Positions 21,332 to 31,699 of a stretch of 64,000 bases of DNA are shown here, piece after piece. The notes beneath the pieces were generated by a model, which worked only from the letters and a program-made list of their open reading frames with translations, was not told the DNA's origin and searched no databases. Both the position numbers and the translations under genes were made by a program. Numbering within the stretch: position 1 is the first letter of the stretch; each line of letters starts with the position of its first letter. Source of the stretch: Brachycybe producta (taxonomy: Eukaryota; Arthropoda; Diplopoda; Playtdesmida; Andrognathidae); assembly GCA_036925085.1 (NCBI GenBank), contig JAUPFP010000001.1, positions 5,621,722 to 5,685,721 of the forward strand, in the 5' to 3' direction.

Positions 21332-22090
21332 CAGCCTAGATACACGTCGTCCATCTTGTTGTTTTGAGCAGACGACAACGAGACCAATGAATGATCTTAT
21401 ATGGTGTTACTAAAACTGCAAGAAATCGCCTCACAATCGCTCAATGAAAATACAGTAAAGTGCAAAATGCAATAAAAAGTATTGTTCTTCACGTGCTCTC
21501 GATTTATGTAATTTTTGAAAAGGTCCTTCTATTTTTAAACAAGGTTCAAAGTCGTTCGTTTTTTTAACCCCATGTTAAATCCCATTGGCCCCAAAACCGT
21601 CCCACAAACATTTGAAAAACTCTCATTAAAAACGATTTAGAACAATAACAAAATAATTAGCACATATATTCATGTATTGGCTTCACGATGTTTCCTTTTT
21701 ATAAATTTTGAAAAGGTCCTTCTATTTTTTAATAACGTTTAAAATAGTACGTTTTTTAACTCTATGTTAAGTCCCATAGGACTAAAACACCGTCCAACAA
21801 AAGTTAAGAGAACTCTCATTAAAAATGATTTAGAGCAATCAGAAAAATTAGCACGTACTGACACGTGTTTATTGCCTTCACTATTATTCCTTTTTCTAAA
21901 TTTTAAAAGGCCTTTCTATTTTTAAATAACATTTAAAATCTTACGTTTTTTTAACTCCATGTTAATTCCCATAGGGCCAAGAAACCGTCCCACAAACATT
22001 TGAAGAACTCCCATTAAAAATGACTTAGAACAATCACATAGAAATTAGCACGTACATTAATCTATTGGCTTCACGATGTTTCCTTTTTAT
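21332..22090 (+). mobile_element. Family A, copy A4 with three internal units
   Basis: TTAA at 21328-21331, then CAGCCTAGATACACGTCG. It contains three tandem internal units (starting near 21518, 21712, 21900). The right terminus is missing; at 22092 sequence passes into a different repeat. Confidence 0.7.
21518..22090 (+). repeat. Three tandem internal units of family A
   Basis: Units of about 185-195 bp share AAAAGGTCCTTCTATTTTT, TCCCATAGG, CCGTCCCACAAA and ATTGGCTTCACGATGTTTCC. The middle and last copies are diverged, so the amplification is not very recent. Confidence 0.8.
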
Positions 22091-22091
22091 A

Positions 22092-22265
22092 AGGTTCACA
22101 TTGCACTTTGAAAACTTACTATTGGACAACTTTAAATATGAAAAATAAACATATTGCCGCCACAAGTGTGTAATTTAAAAATTAACGTTTTTTTCTTTCT
22201 ATCGGGTCTATGGGGTCAATAGAAAAACGATGCTAGCGCTCTTTGTGGAGATTTTTCAAAACTGA
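22092..22265 (+). repeat. Repeat family J, copy 1
   Basis: AAATATGAAAAATAAACATA, TTAAAAATTAACGTTTTTTT, GTCTATGGGGTCAATAG and GATGCTAGCGCTCTTTG are shared with 42520-42672. No TIR recognised. Confidence 0.7.
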
Positions 22266-22269
22266 GAAA

Positions 22270-23900
22270 TTCAAATCTATATTAGCTATTTCTTCTAGAA
22301 GTCTGAGCTAATCTAGCTGCCAAACTTTCTTTAGAGAGCTGATTTATCTTCATTATCTCTTTGAGTAGTAACTATACCAAACCCACACACACCTACCTAA
22401 CCCAACACTTTACCCTAAAACGTTTACCCACCCTCAGCACCTCTATTTCTCACTTGTTAATCCTCAATAAGGGTGTAGTCGCCCTCTAGAGAGAGAGAGC
22501 ATTGAGCCCTTAATATATATATATATATCTAACAATTGCAACCTATTTAACTTTTACACACAACCCCTTTAAGGATCTCTTTTTATTCCATTCACAAAAA
22601 GACATCAGCAAAATGCTCGCTTTTGACTAAATCTTTATTCAAACACACACAAAAGTCAAAAAGGATTTCAATTAATTCAGGCGCGAGTATCAGATAAACT
22701 CTTTTTCTTTTACTGACATTTTTTTAAAAAAAAAAGTGTATTCTCTTGTATGGGCGGAGAGTTCAATTAAAACAAGAAAAAATGAGGTCAACCCGGTTTA
22801 AAAAGTCTTTTTTGGAAGGGAGTTGATGCGACTTTGTTAGTTAGGAATTGTTGTTAGTAAGTCAAGGAGATTAGTGGTTTTGGGCCAATCAATGGGATTA
22901 CAGTTTTTAAAAGAAGATATCTGATGAAAGGAGAGATGATGGTCCTCTCCTCTATATATTGAGTCCAAATTGAATCGGATTATCAATTAAGATAGTTTAA
23001 TTTAGCAATTGTCAAAACAGCATGAAACAATTTCATTGGCTCGAAAAATGACAGCTGACAAGAGAATTTCATAGATCTTATTTGGCGTTCCGGATTAACT
23101 CTTCCTTAATCTCTTCTTTGGCTCAAAATCTTAAATCTTTTCTATCCTCGTTTCAAGTTGATTTCTCTTAATCCGTATCGTGTGCTCACTACATGTGTCT
23201 CACTTTTTAAAGCAATTTCAACACAATTGCCGATTTAAAAAGGGAATGGTATTTTTTGGATGTGTTGAAAGTGTTTTGTGCCTATGGGGTGGGCTCGTGG
23301 GGGAGGTTAAAGTGTTTTTCGTTGCTCATATTGTAGGGAATTTTTCTTTGATGGCGCATATTCAGTGCCGGTGTGCGGGTGGCGTGCAGTGGCACAGGGT
23401 GCCCCGGTCCTAGAAGGGTCTCAAAAAGGGTCATTTTTTTAAATTTTTTTTGAAAAGGAATTAATGCAATTAAGGGTTTAGAAAATAAACTTTGGAGACC
23501 ACTGGTGTAGACAATAGGCTGCATCATAATCAGTGGCACAAGAACGAGGAGGATGGGGGAAAGTTAATCGCCGGGCAACAACAAACAGGGGCGCGCCAAA
23601 CGTTTAGAAATTAAAATTTAAAAACAAAAGACTTACAAATTTTGAAAGTCGACTTTTTTTTCGACTATATTTCTAATTGCACATTTATTTTAATTTAGTA
23701 GTTTTCATGTATTGTAGAAATTATTCACACTAGTAAACCCGTCGTGCAATTTGCAAAATTTACAAACAGTTTTAGGCTCTGCAATACATACTAAAAAGAA
23801 TATATAGTAATTTTTGATTTTAAGCTAACACTTGCAAATCCTAAAAATTCACACTATACAAGCTACTCAAATTTGTGTGAGTAGCCTGCAGGGATGTAAT
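22270..23900. other. Mostly unique non-coding stretch
   Basis: 22500-23200 is less repetitive than its surroundings. It includes GGGCCAATCAATGGGATTAC (22882-22901), GATTATCAATTAAGATAG and AATGACAGCTGACAAGAG, which could be regulatory but are not diagnostic. 23366-23600 has scraps such as CAGTGGCACAGGGTGCC and CAGTGGCACAAGAACG that look like broken hAT ends. Confidence 0.35.
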
Positions 23901-24182
23901 AGCTTGTACACACATCAGTTAAATGAATTCAAATTAAATGTGTTTAGGTGAATTATATGGAATACAGTTAAGGACACACGGACCAAATAAAAATTGACTT
24001 TATTATTAATATTTTAAAATTGAAATACTAAATCAATATTTTAAGTATTAACTCAATATTTTCAGATTATTAACTGAATAAATTGTATTCGACATATTGT
24101 TTGTTTGTCCTTCACAGAGCTCTGTAGAACACGTTTATTATTTAAATGCATTTAAATTATCAAGTGTGTACTAGGTATAAGG
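23900..24182 (+). mobile_element. MITE family B, copy 1
   Basis: Family B has TTATACCTTGTACACAC-type ends and a body with GTTAAATGAATTCAAATTAA, GGTGAATTATATGGAAT and CGACATATTGTTTGTTTG. This copy has a damaged left end (TAGCTTGTACACACATC) and lacks about 30 bp in the middle. Confidence 0.75.
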
Positions 24183-24940
24183 GGCATTCACAGTAATATG
24201 TACTCTCCGGGCACAAAATTCCTTGTTGCGGCACTGATCATAATATCTATACACAAAGCAATATATTAATGCATATATTTTTTGTGTAACACCCTGTAAT
24301 AAACCATAATTTTTTACCATAAAACAAAAAATAATTTTCATGGAAAATTACTCCCGTTAATTAACACTTAAAAAGTCTCTCACTTAATTTCTTCTTCTAA
24401 TCTTGAAACTTTTTTAAAAAAAAAAACCGAAAAATGTGGCTTTCAAACGAGTACAATATAGAAAATTAATGAGAACATAAATCATAGCATGCGCTATTCC
24501 GACATATTAAGCACCCGGTTTCGCTGTTTTGCATTTAGCTTGCCTATCTTTTTGTTACTCTCAACTCTCGTGTGTTTTTTTTTTTGTTGTTGTTAGCCCT
24601 AAATTTCAATTTCAACCTGCCAATTAAACAATTGTAATTCGTCATTGCACAAAAATAAGAAACAAGGAAAAAATGATTTAAAATTTAATTAGGCCTTTTT
24701 TAAGGCTATTATTAAGATCTATCTTAAGGCTAAAATCAAGCTTAAAGCAACATCTGGTGATTTAAGAAACACAAACTTTATTAGGATTGAAGGACAAAAT
24801 ATATTTAAAATACAAGCACTTAATAATAAAATTTGCATAATTATATGTAAAGAATTGTTTCTTTTTTATTCAAAGACTGTTTTAGTGGCTAGAGTTACTG
24901 TAACATAAAATTTAACAGAGAGTTGTTTTAAAGTTAGGCC

Positions 24941-25697
24941 TGGTTCAGACTGTACTGTTAAGTTAATTCTCACTGCTTGCGCATGTGCAAACTGCAATTG
25001 TTTAATGTATTTTAACAATGCATATGAGTGCCAGTAGAGTGGGACTTTATAGATAATCACTTTGATTTTCTACCACCAGATGGCGCCACTGCTGTGGCTG
25101 CTGCTATGCTCCATAGACGGGTTTTTTTTAAATTTGGACGCAAAAACGTCAAGCTAACGTTTTTTAGAAACAAGATTATGAAAAAATTCAAATTGTTTTC
25201 AAAACTAGTATGGTAAAAGACTATGCTTAAAGTTTTTACGGTGCAATATCTTACAAAATAAACCGTTTTATAGTGTTAAGTTTGAAAAATGACTTGTTTT
25301 TTTTTGGGGGGGGGATGTTCCATTGACATTTTCATGAAAAAATTATTTTTGCCTTTTTTTCAAACTGTCATAAAAAGTTTATTTTAAAAGAAAGAAAAAA
25401 ACTTTTAACATTAGCACCAACTATTCTAGTTTCTAAAACATATTGATTTTTTTTTCGTAATGTTTCTCCTGAAAAACGTTCGCTTGAAAAATGTGAATTT
25501 TCTCAAAACCGCAGGTGGGGGTAAAACTGTAAAAGAGACCTCCTATAGAACATACTGTAATACCACCACTACGGTGGCTGAGGACGAACATCTCATCTAA
25601 AAACATCTCGCCCCAATATCTGTGGAGGACGAAAACAAAATATAAATATTTATAAAGCCTCCTTAATTTACATTAACCACATGGTCTGAACCAGGAT
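24941..25697. mobile_element. Candidate element with CCTGGTTCAGAC inverted ends
   Basis: CCTGGTTCAGAC near 24941 and its exact inverse (GTCTGAACCAGG) near 25686 are 12-bp perfect inverted repeats about 745 bp apart. The interior includes a homology to the dispersed TCTAGTTTCTAAAACA motif at 25421 but no coding. No target duplication confirmed. Confidence 0.4.
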
Positions 25698-25861
25698 TTT
25701 AACTTTATTAAGCTTTTTCCTAATCATTTTTTTATTGCTAAACATTTTTATTTGCTTCTCAGAATTGGAATTTTGAACAAGTAAATAAAAAGTTTCACTT
25801 TTTATATAATTTTTCTACCCTTTTTATGTGTTCAGAAATCTACTAATTAGTTTCCTTTAGG

Positions 25862-25984
<123 letters not shown>

Positions 25985-26679
25985 TATGGACATCTTTGTA
26001 ATTGACGAAGGTCAAACAAGCTTATATAGTCGAAAAACAAGCCATTTCAAGGCTTATGTTTACGTAATTAGTAATGATTAATTAGACGCAATTAGCAGTT
26101 GTGACAATTACTCCACCCTCCCATATCTTTTTAACCCCTTTTGGTTATTTTTTTTGTCTTAAAACTCAAAATACAATTTCTTTTATTAGAAAAAAAAAAC
26201 TAGTTTTTTTCTCTCTCCCAATAATCAGATGTTGAAAATCTAAATTGTATTTTAAAAAAAATCACGACATGATCAATTTTTCTCTTCATCTTTTTTTCTC
26301 AAATGTCCTGATTTCAATTTTTTTTTTAAATGTAAGTCAATTTTATAAGCCTTTTAATAAAAAGACTATTGGGCAGGGTTTTAATTTGACAACCGATATC
26401 GGTTTATCACCTTCTGCTCCATATTATATTATATTATCCCTTCGTTGTTTTTTTCTGCATTCTTTATAATGGAGCCTATTATTATTATTATTATTATTAT
26501 TATTTTGAGCGACATCTTTGAACCGTAATAAATTAAAGCAGGTGAAACGCACAAAGAACAAAGGAGATTAAAAATTAAATAAAGTACAAGGTGTCTCCAA
26601 TTGCATTGTACTATTCGCCATTAGAAAGTTGCAATTTTACGTGTAAAAAATGTTCTGGGTAGAAGTCATATTAGTATAA

Positions 26680-27395
26680 AATTTAAATTCCCTCCAAGGA
26701 GGCTAATTAAGAAAGACATTTTTAAAAACATTTTCAAATTTACCGGGATTTTTTTAAATAAAATAGTGTCAAATTAATTGATTTTTAAAAAAAGTTTAAA
26801 ATTAATCGTTTTTCTAAAACATTTTCAAATTAGTCTGGTTTTAAAGCATTTTGAAATTAACTGCATTCTTAAAAATAGTTTCAAATTAATCGGTTTTTAA
26901 AACATTTTCAAATTAGTCGGTTTGTAAAGCATTTTCAAATTAACCGGTTTTTTAAAAAAAAAAATAGTGACAAATTAATCGATTTCTTGAAAACATTTCC
27001 TAATTAATCGAGTTTTTAAAACATTTCTAAATTAGTCATTTTTTCGAAACATTTTCAAATGAACCGGTTTTTAAAACATTTTCAAATTAATCGGTTTGTG
27101 AAGCATTTTCAAATTAACCGGTTTTTTAAAAATAGTGTCAAATTAACAGGTTTTTTTTTAAAAAAAGTGTCAAATTAATCGATTTTTGAAAATATTTTTC
27201 AATTAATCGAGTTTTTAAAACATTTTTAAATTTGTCATTTTTTTAAACATTTTTAAATTTGTCATTTTTTTAAACATTTTTAAATGAACCGGTTTTTAAA
27301 ACATTTTCAAATGAACCGGTTTTTAAAACATTTTCAAATTAATCGGTTTTCTAAAACATTTTCCAATTAATCGGTTTTCTAAAAACATTTTCAAA
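26680..27395. repeat. Tandem array of ~30-bp AAACATTTTCAAATTAATCGG units
   Basis: More than twenty diverged units of AACATTTTCAAATTAATCGG plus a T-run; AACCGG alternates with AATCGG. It ends near 27395. Confidence 0.85.
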
Positions 27396-27399
27396 AATG

Positions 27400-27849
27400 A
27401 ATCGTAAGGATTCAGTGGAAGTCAAACTTAGCCACATTTTTTCTATCGGCTTTCGACTAGGCTAAAATTCGGCGGATATTCGTTTGATTTGCGGTTTCAA
27501 GTTCCGAGCAGTTGCAAAAAAAAAAAAATAAATAAATAAATAAATAAAAATTATAATTTAAAAAAAAACTAATTTCATTTATTAGGAAACTGGACTATAT
27601 TCCAATTTTCAAGTTACAATAATTGAAAATTATCGTGAATAAAAGAAATCCTGTTTAGTTTCTGAGGTCCCAACGAGGAACGTCGGCCCATTGCAGAAAA
27701 GTAAAGTTATGGAGAACATGCTCTCAACTTCAACTGACTCAGAGCCTGCAATTTTATTAAATATTAAACTTTGTTTCAGCTAAGCTGAAATTATTTTCAG
27801 TGGCTGGCCATAAAATTATTTGTCAGATTTTGGCTGCAAGAAAAAAAGT
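27400..27849. other. Non-coding stretch, no recognised repeat
   Basis: After an (AAATA)n run (27520-27550) comes relatively complex sequence (27650-27840) with AGGTCCCAACGAGGAACGTC, TCAGCTAAGCTGA (a 13-bp palindrome) and GGCCATAAAATTATT. No open frame of note. Confidence 0.35.
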
Positions 27850-28034
27850 ACAGGCAATTAGAAATCGGGACAAACAAGTTGGCTCCGCCTTTTTTATGAC
27901 GACCGGCAACTTCTAATTGGTTTGTTGTACGGTTCGACGTTGAAAAGGGCGAAGCATGTGACGTCAGACTACATAACCAACTAATAAGACGTTGCGTTCG
28001 TCATAATAAGTGGAGCCAACTTCTGTTTGTCCCG
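27850..28034. mobile_element. Palindromic MITE family M, copy 2, truncated right end
   Basis: The left end ACAGGCAATTAGAAATCGG and core (GGCTCCGCC, CAACTTCTAATTGGTTTGTT, TGACGTCA at 27959-27966) match copy 1. The right arm stops within the terminal repeat at TTTGTCCCGA and gives way to family F. Confidence 0.7.
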
Positions 28035-28750
28035 AGCCTTAATGTGTGACGCCATGTTTTGTTTTCTGCAACGAAAATTGTTATTTTCAAAATTCAAATT
28101 GCAATATTGAACATAACAATATTGCTCATCTAGTGATAAGTTGGTAAAAATTTATAATTAGTTTTTCTATTTTTAATTTCACTTTAGAATCTCGTATTTT
28201 TTTAGTCCATGTTAAATTCCTATTTCAAAAATACATGGTTCAGGCAAATGTTTTGTTTTCTGAAACGAAAATTGTTATTTTCAAAATTCAAACTGCAATA
28301 TGTACATAACAATATTGCTCATCTAGTGATAAGTTGGTAAAAATTTATAATTAGTTTTTCTATTTTTAATTTCATTTTAAAATCTCGTATTTTGTTAGCT
28401 CATGTTAAATCCCATAGGTCACAAAAGCTCCTCCGTTTATACATTTTATAGGATTTAAATTTGCCACTAACAATAAGTTTCATAATAACCCTAAAATTTC
28501 ACCACTAATTGTATACGACTCAAATTACTCACCATTGTAGTTCAAAAGTTGCTCTTCCTTTTTTCAGAAGTGCATATTTATCCAAAAAAGAGTCGTTATT
28601 AAAATATACCCACTTTTATCCATCGATAAGAGAAAAGATGGCGGACAAAAGTGTATCAAAATTGAATTTTTTTGCCACAAGTTGACGTCACAGCTACAGA
28701 AGCGCGTACATGCAAAGATTTTTGTAAGTTTTTTCTTTCACTGTAGGCTC
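28034..28750 (+). mobile_element. TTAA-target family F, copy 1, with internal duplication
   Basis: Starts GAGCCTTAATGTGTGACGCC and ends CACTGTAGGCTC followed by TTA. It is homologous to 45311-45884 but carries an extra ~185-bp tandem copy of the segment from TTGTTTTCTG to GTTAAATTCC (near 28070 and 28252). It contains TGACGTCA at 28683-28690. Confidence 0.65.
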
Positions 28751-28759
28751 TTATTTTCA

Positions 28760-30083
28760 ACTAAATTTTAATTTTTGAAACAAACTGGCGATGTGCACTG
28801 TATACAGTGCACAGTACACAGTAGGTAGCACTTCGGCATCACCCCGACAACTCTCGTTCCATGCTCGTTGATCCATTGATATCTGTAATGAGCACTTATT
28901 GATCACCCTGTACTCTCTCTCACTCACTCGTTATAATATATCGAATAAATTGGCAATGCAGATGCATATATAAGATATGATCATCCTCATCATAACTATC
29001 TATATAGGCCTACAATATAATATTATATGAAAGATATTATGGACACTTGGAAGAGGAGGGTGGCTGCTTTTTTTTTTTTTGCTATTCACTTAAATGATTG
29101 AGCTGGAAGCAATTTACAATTATCTTTCATCTATGGTGTAAGATAAGTTATCAACTTATCAGTTTGAAATTGAGGGGTGGAAAATACAGAAGACACAGAG
29201 AGAGAGAGAGAGAGAGAGAGAGGCTAATAAATGGAAAATTATCCACTTAAAAATCAGCTGCTTTCATATTTTTTCTTGTTAATTTTTCCTTTCTTTTTTT
29301 TTCGGGAAAGGGGGGGGGAGCTTGCTGCTGCTGCTGCCGTGCCACTGATGAATTTCCGCAGCAAAATAATAATCGTCAGTTAAACCTGTTTCGGCTTTTT
29401 TTTTTGTTACACGAATTTTTATACGCAGATACATTTCTTTAAAACAATGTTGTTAACTTTTTTTTTGTCTTCTTCTGTCCATCCATTTGAGTGTAACTTT
29501 TTTTTTTGTTTTTTGTTTGTTAAGTTTGGCGGCAAACTTCTCTTTTATCGGTTGGACTGATTGTCTGGTGCTGCTAATGATCAATTTCTTTAATTACCAA
29601 CATGACGGATACCAATTACCTGTAGCTAATTGGATTTAAAATAAACAGTTAAAAAAAATCTTCTCCCCTCTTTCTCTCTTTCTCTCATTTCCAACCATTC
29701 TCTCTCTCTCTCTTTCTCTCTTATGCACAAGTTTCTTAGTGAAGCAAATCAAAATAATTAGAGAAACTTGGACATACTTTTTCATGTTGGAAACAATAAT
29801 ATTTATTATAGAACTTGTATTATTTGAAACAAAAAAAAATATAATAGATGAAAATGAAAGGAATTGTGGTTTTTTTTTTCTTCTTCTTCTTCTTCAGAAA
29901 TTAAATTTTCTGATAATTATTATTAGTCTTGTCATTTTTTTTTCTTCATTGGATTATAATTATTGAATTAGTAATAAAAAAAACTTATTTCAGGTGAAAA
30001 GTGGAAATTTGTAACTGAGCTAATTATTAGATTATTTTTTTTTCCTTGTTTGAAATGTTTTCCAGTTTCTATTATTTAATGTT
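28760..30083. other. Non-coding stretch, partly complex sequence
   Basis: 28780-29050 and 29545-29645 are unusually complex for this window: CATTGATATCTGTAATGAGC, CTAATGATCAATTTCTTTAA and TAGCTAATTGGATTTAAAAT. The latter group is dense in TAAT/ATTA cores. Between them lie (AG)n at 29199-29222, homopolymers and CT-rich tracts. Confidence 0.35.
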
Positions 30084-30322
30084 AACTGTAGTTACATAAG
30101 TAACGTTATACTGTATTATAACTGCAGTAATATAAGTAATGTTGTAGTTAACTGCATTTACATAAGTAATGTTGTCTTTAACTGCATTTACATGAGTAAT
30201 GTTGTCTTTAACTGTAGTTACATAAGTAGAGTCGTAGTTAACTGTAGTTACATAAGTAGAGTCGTAGTTAACTGCAGTTACATAAGTAGAGTCGTAGTTA
30301 ACTGCAGTTACATAAGTAGATC
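30084..30322. repeat. 30-bp minisatellite, GTTAACTGCAGTTACATAAG unit
   Basis: About eight units. The last four are nearly identical (GTTAACTGCAGTTACATAAG plus TAGAGTCGTA); the first ones carry TAATGTTGTCTTT instead. Confidence 0.9.
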
Positions 30323-30329
30323 AGTTAGA

Positions 30330-30475
30330 GTTTTAGCCTCTAACGAGTGTTTTTATTGAGAAAAAAAAAACAATTGTTAAAATTATTGATTTAATTGGGA
30401 CTGTTACTTCACAATTGGTCCTTGGGGCCACAAATTGAGAAATATTTGCTTGATCTTGCATAAAATTCCGAGCCT
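30330..30475 (+). repeat. Family H fold-back, partial copy
   Basis: TTACTTCACAATTGG, GGCCACAAATTGAGAAAT and AATTCCGAGCC match the right arm of the full element at 30658-30976. Confidence 0.65.
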
Positions 30476-30657
30476 TACTTATAATGTGTAAAATACTAAG
30501 ACTCTGGGAACACTGGGTGCCAACATCTACAATAGTATATAGTCTTTAATTATTACTCTTACTTTTTGCCTATTTTCAAAGAAATTAACCAGGTTAAAAA
30601 AACAATCATTTCTACACTCCTTATTGACTCAATGGAAACAAGAGGCAATTAATTTAG

Positions 30658-30976
30658 GGCTCGGATTTTTATGCAATATCAAGCAAATGTTTCTCAATTT
30701 GTGGCCCAAGAGCCACTTGTGAAGTAACAATCCCAGTTTACATCAACGACCAATAATATGATTTTTTCAATCAAAAACACGGGTTAGAGGCTTGAACTTT
30801 ATAGTTGACAACTAATAATCAGACATTTAGTAGTTCTAGCCTCAAACCAGCCTTTTTGATTAGAAAAAAAAAATCATAATTGCAGTTTTTTTCTAATGAT
30901 GATGATTACTTCACAATTGGCACTTGGGCCACAAATTGAGAAACATTTGCTGGATAATTGCATACAAATCCGAGCC
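30658..30976. mobile_element. Family H fold-back element
   Basis: The left arm GGCTCGGATTTTTATGCAAT through TTTCTCAATTTGTGGCC to CACTTGTGAAGTAA has its inverse at the right end (TTACTTCACAATTGG to AAATCCGAGCC). Terminal repeats are about 70 bp. No coding. Confidence 0.7.
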
Positions 30977-31297
30977 GTGGTTATTACAATTTTATAAAAT
31001 TGAACAAAATAGTTCTTTCTTTGAAAATTTTGTGCTTTTTTATTACATTAAAACATAGACATGTAATTCACATGGTCTAAAATTTAAAAAAATGAAATAT
31101 TTGTCTTTATGGTTAGTTATATTTTAAAAAAACCAACAAATTAATCATTTTATGATTATTAAATTGATGTTGACTTGGACAATTATATAGCAAATTGCTG
31201 TAAAATGTAATTTTACAACATTGGACATACAAATTCCTAAATATATATATTATTATTAAGGAGGGTGAGGTGGTTGTATTGAGAAGCCTAAATGGAT

Positions 31298-31692
31298 GGA
31301 GCCCTGTAAAGGACATGCGAGATTTTTTTTTAAATCTCGACATTTCCACTTTTTCCAGAATCTCGACATTTCGACTTTAATCTCGAAATTTCTACTTTAA
31401 TCACGAAATTTCTACTTTTAATCTCGACATTTCGACTTTAATCTCGACATTTCGACTTTTAATCTCTTATTCGGCCATGTTAATTATGCCCATGTTGTGT
31501 GCACCATACTCTAATAATTAAATTATTGCAAGGGCCCTCTTGCAAAGCAGCAATAATTTAATTATTGGAGTATGGTGCGCACAACATGGCATAATTAACA
31601 TGACCGAATAAAAGAGATTAAAAGTCGAAATTTCGAGATTAAAGTCGAAATGTCGAGGTTTAAAAAAATCTTGCCTGTCCTTTACAGGACTC
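31298..31692. mobile_element. Family E palindrome with expanded left arm
   Basis: The arms start GGAGCCCTGTAAAGGAC and (inverse) GGAGTCCTGTAAAGGAC and pair almost throughout to a centre near 31535-31545. The left arm has about six AATCTCGACATTTCGACTTT units, the right arm two or three. No coding. Confidence 0.75.
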
Positions 31693-31699
31693 CGTATAA

